Origin: Diaminobutyricimonas aerilata | GTDB taxonomy: Bacteria > Actinomycetota > Actinomycetes > Actinomycetales > Microbacteriaceae | DNA length: 64,000 nt | Assembly: GCF_002797715.1 (NCBI RefSeq) | Contig: NZ_PGFF01000001.1 | Location: 2,689,304 to 2,753,303, forward strand | Reading direction: 5' to 3' | Shown: positions 8,515 to 16,174 of the stretch, piece by piece | Layout: every line of letters starts with the position of its first letter | Numbering within the stretch: the first letter of the stretch is position 1 | Notes under the pieces: generated by a model | The model's input: only the letters and a program-made list of their open reading frames with translations | Database searches by the model: none | Told to the model about the DNA's origin: nothing | Position numbers and translations under genes: made by a program

Positions 8515-9696
8515 ATGGACTACCGCCGGCACGTCCGGACCGTCCTCCCGGAAGCGGGACCGGGAACTCTCCTCGGGCGGGTCTTCGACCCGGAGGAGCG
8601 GGGGCCGAGCGTCGTCACCGTGCGCGGTGACCGGGTCGTCGACCTGACCGCGGTCGCGTCGACGACCTCGGAGCTCCTGGACCGTCCGGACGTGCTGGCG
8701 GTGCTCCGCGACGCGGAGGGCCGCAAGGAGTGGCCCCTGCAGGAGGTGCTCGACGCCACGCTGAGCGGGGACGCCTCATCGCCTCACCTGCTCGCTCCGA
8801 TCGACCTGCAGGTGATCAAGGCCGCGGGGGTGACCTTCGCGAAGAGCATGATCGAGCGCGTCATCGAGGAGCGGGCGAAGGGCGACGCGACGAAGGCGCT
8901 CGAGCTGCGTTCGCGCATCGACACGGTGCTCGGCGGCGCGCTGCGCGGCGTGAAGCCGGGCTCCCCCGAGGCGGAGGAGGTGAAGCGGATCCTCCTCGCC
9001 GAGGGCCTGTGGTCGCAGTACCTCGAGGTGGGCATCGGACCGGATCCGGAGATCTTCACGAAGGCTCCGGTGCTCTCCGCCGTCGGCACCGGGCAGCCGA
9101 TCGGCGTGCTCGAACGCTCGACGTGGAACAACCCGGAGCCCGAGGTGGTGCTCGCGGTGACCTCCGACGGCCGGCCGGTCGGAGCGACGCTCGGCAACGA
9201 CGTGAACCTGCGGGACTTCGAGGGCCGCAGCGCACTGCTGCTCACCGAGGCGAAGGACAACAACGCCTCGTGCGCGATCGGTCCGTTCATCCGGGTGTTC
9301 GACGCGGAGTTCGGCATCGACGACGTGCGCCGGCTCACCGTGTCGCTGCACGTGGACGGGCCGGAGGGGTTCACGCTGCGCGACTCGAGCTCGATGAGCG
9401 AGATGAGTCGCGAGCTCGAGGAGCTCGTGAGCCATGCGTGGGGCTCGCACCACCGCTACCCGGACGGCTTCGTGCTGTTCACCGGCACGCTCTTCGCCCC
9501 GACGCAGGACCGCGACGAACCCGGCTCCGGGTTCACCCACCGCACCGGCGACATCGTCACCATCTCGACGCCGGCGCTCGGCACCCTCGTCAACGAGGTG
9601 ATGAGCGCGGAGGCGGCACCGGATTGGCGGTTCGGCATCCGGGAGCTCATCGCGAACCTCGCCGGACGCGGACTGCTCGGAGACGCACCCCGATGA
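8515..9696 (+). CDS. Fumarylacetoacetate hydrolase (FAH) family protein
   Basis: The 393-residue protein has an N-terminal domain of about 100 residues and a C-terminal FAH fold. Its metal site is seen in WNNPEPEVVLAV near residue 204 (the E-x-E pattern) and in the later Asp-rich GNDVNLRDFE. The length and the segment AAGVTFAKSMIERVIEE resemble the 2-keto-3-deoxy-pentonate dehydratase branch rather than fumarylacetoacetase itself. A dehydratase or acylpyruvate-hydrolase role on a 2-oxo-3-deoxy acid would fit the lactonase and aldolase genes beside it. It starts three bases after the aldolase stop and overlaps the next gene by four bases. Confidence 0.83.
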   Translation: MDYRRHVRTVLPEAGPGTLLGRVFDPEERGPSVVTVRGDRVVDLTAVASTTSELLDRPDVLAVLRDAEGRKEWPLQEVLDATLSGDASSPHLLAPIDLQVIKAAGVTFAKSMIERVIEERAKGDATKALELRSRIDTVLGGALRGVKPGSPEAEEVKRILLAEGLWSQYLEVGIGPDPEIFTKAPVLSAVGTGQPIGVLERSTWNNPEPEVVLAVTSDGRPVGATLGNDVNLRDFEGRSALLLTEAKDNNASCAIGPFIRVFDAEFGIDDVRRLTVSLHVDGPEGFTLRDSSSMSEMSRELEELVSHAWGSHHRYPDGFVLFTGTLFAPTQDRDEPGSGFTHRTGDIVTISTPALGTLVNEVMSAEAAPDWRFGIRELIANLAGRGLLGDAPR

Positions 9697-10649
9697 GCGG
9701 CGGCATCGTCGTCACCGATCAGGCCTTCGGCGGGGTGGAGCGCGAGCGCGCCCTCGCCGAGCGGCACGGGGTGCCGTTCGCGGAGTTCTCGTGCCGCACC
9801 GAGGACGAGACGGTCGAGGCCGTCGCCGGCGCGCGCGTCGCGCTCGTGAACTTCGCCCCGATGACCCGCCGGGTGCTCGCCGCGCTCGCCGACGGGGCGA
9901 CCGTCATCCGCTACGGCATCGGATTCGACAACGTCGACGTCGCCGCCGCGACGGAACTCGGGGTCGCCGTCTGCAACGTGCCGGACTACGGCGCCGACAC
10001 GGTCGCCGACCACACCGTCGCGTCGCTGCTCGGGCTGCTGCGGCGGCTCAAGGGGTACGACCGGGCGGTCCGCGAACGCGGCTGGCTCGGGGCGGGCGAG
10101 CTCGGACCGCTGCGGGGTTTCGCCGAGACGACCGTGGGACTCGTCGGCACGGGCCGGATCGGCCGGTCCGTCGCCGCCCGCCTGCGGCCGTTCGGCTTCC
10201 GCATCGTCGCGAGCGATCCCTTCGTCTCCGCCGAGCAGCTCGCGCCGCTCGGCATCGAGCTCGTGTCGTTCGACGAGCTGCTGCGGATCTCGCACGCGGT
10301 CTCGCTGCACGCCCCGCTCACGCCGGAGAACGAGCACCTCATCGACGCCGCCGCGCTCGCCGCGATGCCCGAAGGCGCCGTGCTCGTGAACACCTCCCGC
10401 GGCGGACTCGTCGACACGCTCGCCCTCGCGGATGCACTGCGCAGCGGGCACCTCGCGGGCGCGGCGCTCGACGTGGTCGAACCGGAGCCCCTGCCCGACG
10501 GCTCCCCGCTGCGCGAGATCGATGCCGTCGTGCTCACCCCGCACGCCGCGTTCTTCTCCGACACCTCGCTCGCCGCGTTGCAGCGGCTCGCGACCGAGGA
10601 GGCCGAACGGGCCCTGCTCGGGCAGCCGTTGCGCTGCCGCGTGGCCTGA
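9693..10649 (+). CDS. D-isomer-specific 2-hydroxyacid dehydrogenase
   Basis: A 318-residue NAD-dependent dehydrogenase and the last gene of the operon. The nucleotide site is VGLVGTGRIGRSVAARL near residue 150. The catalytic Arg lies in VNTSRGGLVD, the Glu in the VEPEPLP segment, and the His in LTPHAAFFSD, as in the phosphoglycerate/glycerate dehydrogenase family. It would interconvert a 2-oxo acid and a D-2-hydroxy acid. The ATG at 9693 overlaps the FAH-family stop (ATGA). The convergent transporter gene ends 38 bases downstream, with only a short CG-rich stretch between them. Confidence 0.88.
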   Translation: MSGGIVVTDQAFGGVERERALAERHGVPFAEFSCRTEDETVEAVAGARVALVNFAPMTRRVLAALADGATVIRYGIGFDNVDVAAATELGVAVCNVPDYGADTVADHTVASLLGLLRRLKGYDRAVRERGWLGAGELGPLRGFAETTVGLVGTGRIGRSVAARLRPFGFRIVASDPFVSAEQLAPLGIELVSFDELLRISHAVSLHAPLTPENEHLIDAAALAAMPEGAVLVNTSRGGLVDTLALADALRSGHLAGAALDVVEPEPLPDGSPLREIDAVVLTPHAAFFSDTSLAALQRLATEEAERALLGQPLRCRVA

Positions 10650-10687
10650 CGCGCCGCGCCGCGCCGCGGCTCAGTGCCGCACGTGGG

Positions 10688-11653
10688 TCAGGCGGAGGAC
10701 GACGAGCGCAGCGCCCGGCTCGGCGTCGCGGCGATCGCCACGGCGACGAGTGTGAGCAATGTGCCCGCCACCGTCGTCCAGACGATCTCGTGACCCGGAA
10801 CGGGGAGGGCGAAGTCGAGCGCGAGCGACATGATCAGCTGACCGGCGATCGTGCCGAGGCCGAGCAGCAGCACGCCGACGATCCGCACGACGATCGCCGC
10901 GGACGCGATGAAGATCACCCCGATGGATCCGCCGAGGTAGAGGTACGGCTCGCTCGGCAGCCCCGTCGGCCATCCCGCGACGGCCCCGTGCACGGCGAAC
11001 GCGACCACGAGCACGACGGTCCCGACGACGAAGTTGTTGAAGGTCGCGGTGAGCGCCGAGTCGGCGACGGTGCGCACCTGACCGTTGACCGCCTGCTGCC
11101 ACCCGATCCCCGCGCCGGCGAGGAACGGCATGACGAGCATCCACAGCGGGATGTCGCCGGTGATCTGCGCCGAGACCGCCCAGACGACCGCGGCGAGCGC
11201 GAGCAGTGATCCGGCGAGACGCGAGACGGTCACCGTCTTCGGTGCCATCGTGCCCATCCCCTGCCGGTCGATGATGAGCCCGCTGATGGTCTGCCCGCTC
11301 ACGATGGCGACCGTGAAGAGCGCGACGCCGAGCACGGCGGCGGTGAGTCCCTGCGACAGCACGAGGAAGGCGCCCGCCGCGCCGCCGACGAGGTACCACC
11401 ACGGCATGGAGCGGGAGCGCAGGGCCTGCGCGATGAGCCGGAGTCCGGTGCGTCCGCGCTTCCACGCCAGCATCGCGATCACGAGGATGACGAGGCCGGA
11501 GCCGAACGAGATGACCGCGGCGAGGTACCCGTCGCCGATCCTCTGCCCCAGTTCGCCGTTGATGCGCGACTGCACCGCGGTCATCGCGCCGATGACGACG
11601 GATGCGGCGATCGCGAGGGCATGGACGAGGCGGGATGCGGGCGGCGTGGTCAT
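10688..11653 (-). CDS. DMT-family transporter with two DUF606 (YdcZ) halves
   Basis: About 321 residues with ten hydrophobic segments arranged as two repeats. The first is ASVVIGAMTAVQSRINGELG, and the second, around GWQQAVNGQVRTVADSALTATF, mirrors it. This is the duplicated YdcZ/DUF606 type of the drug/metabolite transporter superfamily, in the cytoplasmic membrane with unknown substrate. I place the start at ATG 11653 because a TAGCGT -10 box ends seven bases before it, suggesting a leaderless transcript. A GTG at 11662 would add three residues but has no ribosome site. It is convergent with the catabolic operon and divergent from tRNA-Thr. Confidence 0.85.
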   Translation of the reverse strand: MTTPPASRLVHALAIAASVVIGAMTAVQSRINGELGQRIGDGYLAAVISFGSGLVILVIAMLAWKRGRTGLRLIAQALRSRSMPWWYLVGGAAGAFLVLSQGLTAAVLGVALFTVAIVSGQTISGLIIDRQGMGTMAPKTVTVSRLAGSLLALAAVVWAVSAQITGDIPLWMLVMPFLAGAGIGWQQAVNGQVRTVADSALTATFNNFVVGTVVLVVAFAVHGAVAGWPTGLPSEPYLYLGGSIGVIFIASAAIVVRIVGVLLLGLGTIAGQLIMSLALDFALPVPGHEIVWTTVAGTLLTLVAVAIAATPSRALRSSSSA

Positions 11654-11699
11654 CACCCCCACGCTAACGCGCGCGCGGCCGGTAGGATTTCGTGCGCCC

Positions 11700-11776
11700 G
11701 CCTCCTTAGCTCAGTTGGCCAGAGCACCGCTCTTGTAAAGCGGGGGTCGTCGGTTCGAACCCGACAGGAGGCTCCA
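11700..11776 (+). tRNA. tRNA-Thr (TGT anticodon)
   Basis: A 77-base cloverleaf. Acceptor GCCTCCT pairs with AGGAGGC (11766-11772). The anticodon stem CCGCT/AGCGG encloses the loop CTTGTAA, with TGT at 11734-11736, and the T-loop is GGTTCGAACC. The discriminator is T, and CCA is encoded at 11774-11776. Confidence 0.97.
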
Positions 11777-11791
11777 CCTCCCGCGTGCCGC

Positions 11792-11797
11792 TACGCT
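11792..11797 (+). promoter_or_regulatory. -10 box TACGCT of a leaderless promoter
   Basis: TACGCT ends six bases before the ATG at 11804, and no Shine-Dalgarno sequence is present. It lies just 16 bases after tRNA-Thr, so the small gene has its own promoter rather than reading through from the tRNA. Confidence 0.5.
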
Positions 11798-11803
11798 CGC
11801 GAC

Positions 11804-12010
11804 ATGTCGACTCCGCAGACGGGCTGGACCCGCGAACAGCTCGCGATCGGCGCCGTCGTGTGCGGCGTCCTCGCCTTCGCCGGGGTCGTGAACGTGACGC
11901 TCGCGACCGAGCTCTGGATGACGGTCGTCGCGCTGGTCGTCACGGCGCTGGGCGTCATCGGCTGTTTGGCGTGCCTGCGCGCCGCGTTCCGCCGGCGCCC
12001 GCGACGCTGA
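11804..12010 (+). CDS. Small two-helix membrane protein, unknown function
   Basis: A 68-residue protein. A short polar N-terminus (MSTPQTGWTREQ) is followed by two hydrophobic helices (about residues 13-31 and 37-58) and a very basic end (RRRPRR), so both ends probably face the cytoplasm. Start ATG 11804 fits the TACGCT box six bases upstream. I do not recognise a family. It sits directly after tRNA-Thr and before two other small genes of unknown function. Confidence 0.65.
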   Translation: MSTPQTGWTREQLAIGAVVCGVLAFAGVVNVTLATELWMTVVALVVTALGVIGCLACLRAAFRRRPRR

Positions 12011-12050
12011 CGGGCGCAAACCTGCGCGTCACCTCAGGGTTCGGGGTCCG

Positions 12051-12060
12051 CCCCCCCCCC
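12051..12060. repeat. Homopolymer run of ten C
   Basis: An uninterrupted C10 tract lies in the gap between two small genes, 43 bases before the start at 12103. It is outside both coding regions and upstream of the GGAGGAGGG ribosome site of the next gene. Confidence 0.9.
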
Positions 12061-12102
12061 AGGGTGCTCCAGAAGCCGCGAACATGCCGGGGAGGAGGGC
12101 TC

Positions 12103-12402
12103 ATGCTGCGCACCGCGATCACCGTCAATCAGACCCGGTTCTATCTCGCCCAGGGTCAGGACCCGGCCGGGCTGAGAACCGCCATGATCGACGCGGTGCA
12201 CGGCGGTGGGGCGTTCGTGCGATTCACCGAGGTCGGTAACCGGAAGGTGGAGGTGCTCGTGAGCCCCGGGGTCAGCATCATCTTCGAAGAAGACGAGGTG
12301 GAGGCGGACGACCGCGACACGGGCGACGTCGATCATCCGTTCATCGCTCCCGCGGATGCGCGACGCGGCTACATCGACTTCGACTTCGACTTCTCCGGGT
12401 GA
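12103..12402 (+). CDS. Small conserved-type protein of unknown function (99 aa)
   Basis: The start ATG 12103 follows an excellent GGAGGAGGG site. The protein is predicted to be soluble and alternates beta strands with one helix: AITVNQTRFYLA, a helix around AGLRTAMIDAVHGG, then FVRFTEVGNRKVEVLVSPGVS. It ends in a very acidic tail that includes DFDFDFSG. The layout resembles the 108-residue protein encoded at 51390 (strand, helix, then strand pairs ending in a hydrophobic SQIVIT or VSIIFE strand). I infer distant paralogy. No function can be assigned. A nested hairpin follows the stop. Confidence 0.75.
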   Translation: MLRTAITVNQTRFYLAQGQDPAGLRTAMIDAVHGGGAFVRFTEVGNRKVEVLVSPGVSIIFEEDEVEADDRDTGDVDHPFIAPADARRGYIDFDFDFSG

Positions 12403-12417
12403 CCCTCCGTAGCAGGT

Positions 12418-12457
12418 CCCCGGACGCCGCGCCACCCCTGGCGCCCCTCGTCCGGGG
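12418..12457 (+). terminator. Nested hairpin after the 99-aa gene
   Basis: The outer stem CCCCGGACG (12418-12426) pairs with CGTCCGGGG (12449-12457). An inner stem GCGCCA/TGGCGC (12429-12444) closes a CCCC loop. There is no T-run, so termination would rely on the stem alone. Confidence 0.55.
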
Positions 12458-12543
12458 GGCAATAGCCTCGGGATGAGCCAACCCGTCAGGGCGCGCAGTT
12501 CTCGTCACTCCTTTCGACGGCTGCCGGCCGCGGAAGGCACCAC

Positions 12544-12861
12544 ATGATCTACTCGTTCCGTCACATGGACCGCCATCGGGGCCTGCGCCCGGATCACATC
12601 GCCGTCCATCCCATGGTCGCCGGCGGGTGGCGCATCGTCGACATGCGGATGATCTCGGCCGGCATGGAATGCGTGCTCGGCTTCGTCGCCCGCCGCGGGG
12701 ACGTCTTCGAGGTCGTGCGGATCGACACCCCGCACTCACGCACCTATTGCGCGGACCTCGACGAGGCCGTGGGCGTCGTGTTGCGTCCGCACGTGTTCTA
12801 TCCGTGGCTGCCGCACTTCGGTGCCCGGCTCCCCGCACCCCGGGTCGCCCTCGCCGCCTGA
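12544..12861 (+). CDS. Small protein of unknown function, paralogue of the one at 50459-50821
   Basis: A 105-residue soluble protein starting at ATG 12544 after GGAAGG. Its core ECVLGFVARRGDVFEVVRI, then TYCADLDEAV and the nearly C-terminal VVLRPHVFYPWLPHFG, aligns without gaps with the protein encoded on the other strand at 50459 (LLGFVVQRAGLYEAVRV, HYCVDLDAVV, FVRPHTFLWELPHQV). The shared pattern is an aromatic- and Arg-rich fold with conserved HYC/TYC-x-DLD and RPH-x-F motifs. The function is unknown. It ends 21 bases before the convergent cation transporter gene. Confidence 0.75.
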   Translation: MIYSFRHMDRHRGLRPDHIAVHPMVAGGWRIVDMRMISAGMECVLGFVARRGDVFEVVRIDTPHSRTYCADLDEAVGVVLRPHVFYPWLPHFGARLPAPRVALAA

Positions 12862-12882
12862 CCGGCCGTCCCGGCCCAGACC

Positions 12883-13539
12883 TCAGTGGTCGTCGTGGCC
12901 GTGGTCGTGCGCGAGTTCGCCCTCCCAGGCCTCGCGACCCTCGTGGATGGCGAACACCGCGATGACGAACGCCGCGACGGGGTCGAGCCACCACGCGCCG
13001 GTGAGCGTGAAGATGCCGACGCCGAGCACGGTGGACACGCTCAGCAGCACGCAGATGCGCGTCTCGGCGGCGTCGGCGAGGATGAGCGGGTCGCCGAGAC
13101 GACGGCCCACCCGGGTCTTCGCGGCCGCGAGCAACGGCATCACGACGATCGATGCGGCGAGAAGCACGAGGCTCACCACCGAGGTGTCGGGCCGCTCGGC
13201 GGTCACGAGGCTGCGGATGCCCTCGACCGTCACGTAGGCGGCGAGCAGGAAGAACGTCGCCGCGACGAGCCGCAGCGTGATCCGCTCCTTGCGCTCGTCG
13301 GCATGGCCGTGCCGCAGTCGTGCCGTGAGCCGCAGGGCGACGAGCACGCCCGCGATCGACTCGATGCCGGAGTCGATCCCGAATCCGATCACGGAGACGA
13401 GCCCCGCGGCGACGCCCGCCGCGATCGCGACGGCCCCCTCGACCACGTTGTAGGCGACGGTGAACTGGGCGAGCCGCAACCCGCGACGGGTGAGCCGCTC
13501 GGTCTCGTCGGCGGTCAGAACGCTGCCGTCGGACGTCAT
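12883..13539 (-). CDS. Cation diffusion facilitator (CDF) family protein
   Basis: A 218-residue membrane protein with about five or six helices. FGIDSGIESIAGV near residue 52 and the later ADAAETRICVLLS near residue 150 match the paired H/D-x-x-x-D metal sites of CDF transporters, here D-x-x-x-E. The protein lacks the long cytoplasmic C-terminal domain of full CDF proteins and ends instead in an acidic His-rich tail, HDHGHDDH. It probably exports a divalent cation (Zn, Co, Fe or Mn). It lies next to the copper-exporting copZ-copA genes on the same strand but has its own promoter. Confidence 0.82.
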   Translation of the reverse strand: MTSDGSVLTADETERLTRRGLRLAQFTVAYNVVEGAVAIAAGVAAGLVSVIGFGIDSGIESIAGVLVALRLTARLRHGHADERKERITLRLVAATFFLLAAYVTVEGIRSLVTAERPDTSVVSLVLLAASIVVMPLLAAAKTRVGRRLGDPLILADAAETRICVLLSVSTVLGVGIFTLTGAWWLDPVAAFVIAVFAIHEGREAWEGELAHDHGHDDH

Positions 13540-13545
13540 CCGGCG

Positions 13546-13551
13546 ATGGTA
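13546..13551 (-). promoter_or_regulatory. -10 box TACCAT of a leaderless promoter (CDF gene)
   Basis: Read on the minus strand, TACCAT is followed by six bases and the ATG at 13539. It lies in the short gap after copA, so the transporter gene can be transcribed separately from the copper operon. Confidence 0.5.
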
Positions 13552-13582
13552 CCCGGCGCGCCGGCGACGCCGCGCCGCCCGC

Positions 13583-15802
13583 TCACTGCGTCGGCCGGAA
13601 CCCTCGGAGCCGCAAGCTGTTGGTGACGACGAACACCGACGAGACCGCCATCGCGGCGCCGGCGAGCAACGGGTTCAGCAGGCCGAGCATAGCGATCGGC
13701 AGCGCCGCGACGTTGTACGCGAACGCCCAGAACAGGTTGCCCTTGATGATGCCGAGCGTGCGGCGGGCGAGGCGGATGGCGTCGGGCACGACGAGCAGGT
13801 CTGCGCTCACGACGGTGATGTCGCTCGCCGCGATCGCGGCGTCCGTCCCCCCGCCCATCGCGATCCCGAGATCCGCGGCGGCGAGCGCCGCGGAGTCGTT
13901 CACGCCGTCGCCGACCATGGCGACGACCGCGCCGGACGCCTGCAGCTGTCGCACCGCATCGAGCTTGCCCGCGGGCGTGACTCCGGCGCGCACGTCGTCG
14001 ATGCCGACCGCTTCGGCGACCGTGTGGGCGGCGCCGGCGTTGTCGCCGGTGAGCAGCACCGGCCGCAAGCCGAGGCGGCGCAGGCGACGCACGGCCTCCG
14101 CGCTGCCGGATTTCACGGTGTCGGCGACGCCCACGGCGCCGCGTACCCGGCCGTCCCAGCCCACGACGATGACGGTGGTGCCCGCCGCCTCCGCGTCGGC
14201 GATCTCGCGCGCCAGGGCGTGCGGCACCTCCATCGCCCACTCCGACTCCAGCCAGGCGGCTCGCCCCGCGACGACGAGACGATCCCCGACCACGGCCTGC
14301 ACGCCGAGTCCCGCGTGCGAAGCGAAGTCCGAGGCGGGCTGCACGTCGTCCGCGGCACGCACCACGGCGCGGGCGATCGGATGCTCCGACCCGTGCTCCG
14401 CCGCCGCGGCGACACGCAGCACCTCCTCCGTCGATTCGCCGTCGACCGCGCGCACGAGCCGTACGGCCATCTCGCCGGTGGTCACCGTGCCGGTCTTGTC
14501 GAGCACGACCGTGTCGATGCGGCGGGTCTGCTCGAGCACCTGCGGCCCGCGGATGAGGATGCCGAGTTGGGAGCCACGCCCGGTGCCCACGAGCAGGGCG
14601 GTCGGCGTCGCGAGGCCGAGCGCGCACGGGCAGGCGATGATGAGGGTCGCCACCGCGGCAGTGAAGGCCACCTCGATCGGCGCTCCGGCCAGCAGCCAGC
14701 CGGCGAGCGCCACGAGGGCGAGCCCGATGACGACCGGCACGAACACGGCGGAGATGCGGTCCGCGAGGCGCTGCACCCGTGCCTTGCCGGTCTGCGCCTG
14801 TTCGACGAGCCGCCCCAGTCGGGCGAGCTCGGTGTCCGACCCGACGCGCGTGATCTCGACCAGGAGCCGACCGGCGACGTTCACCGTCGCGCCGGTCACG
14901 CGCGATCCGGCGGCCACCTCGACCGGCACGGATTCGCCGGTGAGCATGCTCGCATCGACCGCCGAGGCGCCCTCCACGACGAGCCCGTCGGAGGGGATCT
15001 TCTCCCCCGGTCGCACGACCACGCGGTCGCCCGGCACGAGCGACGCGACGGGCACGGGCGACTCGGCACCGTCGCGCAGCAGTGTCGCGTGCTTGGCACC
15101 CAGTTCGAGCAGCGCGCGCAGGGCGGCGGACGACTCCTTCTTCGCCCGCGCCTCGGCGTACCGCCCGGCGAGGATGAACACCGTGACGGCGGTGGCGACC
15201 TCGAGGTAGATCTCCCCCGCCCCCGCCTCCGGGGTCCCGATGAGGGTGAACTCCATCGTCATGCCGGGCATGCCGGCGTCGCCCAGGAACAGGGCGTACA
15301 GCGACCAGCCGAATGCGGCGAGCACGCCGAGGCTGATGAGGGTGTCCATCGTGGCGGCGCCGTGGCGGGCGTTGACCGCAGCGGCCCGGTGGAACGGCCA
15401 GGCGCCCCACACGGCGACCGGGGCGGCGAGGGTGAGGGCGAGCCACTGCCAGTTCGCGAACTGCAGGGGGGCGATCATGGACATCGCGACGACGGGAACC
15501 GTGAGCACGAGCGAGACGAGGAGTCGCCGGCGCAGTTCGCGGGTGTCGTCGGCCTGCGGCGCACCCGTGTCGTCCTGCACCGTCGGTGCGGGGAGCTCGG
15601 CGCGGTAGCCGGCGCCCTCGACCGTCGCGATGAGCTGCGTCGTCTCGACACCGTCCGGCACCCGCACGAGCGCCTTCTCGGTCGCATAGTTCACCGTGGC
15701 CTCGACCCCGGGCAGCTTGTTGAGCTTGCGCTCGATCCGGGTCGCGCACGACGCGCAGGTCATGCCGCCGATGTCGAGCTCGACGTCGGTGAGCGTGGTC
15801 AC
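13583..15802 (-). CDS. copA: Copper-translocating P-type ATPase
   Basis: A 739-residue P1B-type ATPase. It has an N-terminal metal-binding domain GMTCASC (Cys16, Cys19), eight predicted membrane helices, the actuator TGES near residue 287, the metal-channel CPC ([12 protein letters not shown] near 390), the phosphorylated DKTGT near 432, the SEHP nucleotide-binding motif and GDGVND near 631. CPC plus the C-terminal [15 protein letters not shown] pattern fits a Cu(I) exporter. The GTG start at 15802 overlaps the stop of the upstream copZ gene (GTGA). Expression is probably induced by copper through the palindrome at 16058-16076. Confidence 0.95.
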   Translation of the reverse strand: MTTLTDVELDIGGMTCASCATRIERKLNKLPGVEATVNYATEKALVRVPDGVETTQLIATVEGAGYRAELPAPTVQDDTGAPQADDTRELRRRLLVSLVLTVPVVAMSMIAPLQFANWQWLALTLAAPVAVWGAWPFHRAAAVNARHGAATMDTLISLGVLAAFGWSLYALFLGDAGMPGMTMEFTLIGTPEAGAGEIYLEVATAVTVFILAGRYAEARAKKESSAALRALLELGAKHATLLRDGAESPVPVASLVPGDRVVVRPGEKIPSDGLVVEGASAVDASMLTGESVPVEVAAGSRVTGATVNVAGRLLVEITRVGSDTELARLGRLVEQAQTGKARVQRLADRISAVFVPVVIGLALVALAGWLLAGAPIEVAFTAAVATLIIACPCALGLATPTALLVGTGRGSQLGILIRGPQVLEQTRRIDTVVLDKTGTVTTGEMAVRLVRAVDGESTEEVLRVAAAAEHGSEHPIARAVVRAADDVQPASDFASHAGLGVQAVVGDRLVVAGRAAWLESEWAMEVPHALAREIADAEAAGTTVIVVGWDGRVRGAVGVADTVKSGSAEAVRRLRRLGLRPVLLTGDNAGAAHTVAEAVGIDDVRAGVTPAGKLDAVRQLQASGAVVAMVGDGVNDSAALAAADLGIAMGGGTDAAIAASDITVVSADLLVVPDAIRLARRTLGIIKGNLFWAFAYNVAALPIAMLGLLNPLLAGAAMAVSSVFVVTNSLRLRGFRPTQ

Positions 15803-16026
15803 GGGCGCGGATCGCTGAGCGAGTATCCCGCCTCGCCGACCGCGGCGCGCACGGCGTCCGGGTCGATCGGAGCGTCGCTCGACACGGTGACGGTCGACGC
15901 GGCGCCGGGGCGCAGGTCGACCTCGACGTGCTGCACGCCCTCGAGGGCGGTGAGCTCCTCGGTCACGCTCATCACGCAGTGCCCGCAGGTCATGCCCTCG
16001 ACGAGGTAGTCGGCGGTGGTGGTCAT
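15799..16026 (-). CDS. copZ: Heavy-metal-associated domain copper chaperone
   Basis: A 75-residue single HMA domain. [11 protein letters not shown] near residue 11 gives the Cys-x-x-Cys pair. The ATG at 16026 is chosen because GGAGGA lies seven bases before it. A start further up (16107) would read through the operator palindrome. It hands Cu(I) to the ATPase encoded directly downstream, with which it overlaps by four bases. Confidence 0.92.
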   Translation of the reverse strand: MTTTADYLVEGMTCGHCVMSVTEELTALEGVQHVEVDLRPGAASTVTVSSDAPIDPDAVRAAVGEAGYSLSDPRP

Positions 16027-16057
16027 GTCGTCCTCCGTGTGCTGGTTCTCCGCCCAA

Positions 16058-16076
16058 GGTACCCCCTGGGGGTACC
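16058..16076. promoter_or_regulatory. CsoR-type copper operator
   Basis: A 19-base palindrome, GGTACCCCC-T-GGGGGTACC, is perfect except for its central base and lies 32 bases upstream of the copZ start. It matches the TACCC...GGGTA operators bound by CsoR copper sensors in actinobacteria. No csoR gene is present in this window. Confidence 0.8.
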
Positions 16077-16174
16077 ACTCTACGTGGTGTTCCGCCGTGA
16101 TCGTCAACCCCGCGTATCCGAATGGGGCTCACTCCCCATGGCGGGCGGCACACCGGCTCTGAGAGGGTGGACGC

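Noticed and set aside
11700-11776. tRNA-Thr as an integration site of a mobile island
   Set aside because: No integrase, no repeated tRNA 3' end downstream and no change in composition were seen. The same holds for tRNA-Lys at 51029-51101.
13460-16009. Long plus-strand frame of about 850 codons opposite the copper ATPase and neighbouring genes
   Set aside because: It is antisense to a P-type ATPase with all catalytic motifs. The translated sequence shows only an Arg/His/Glu-rich mixture.
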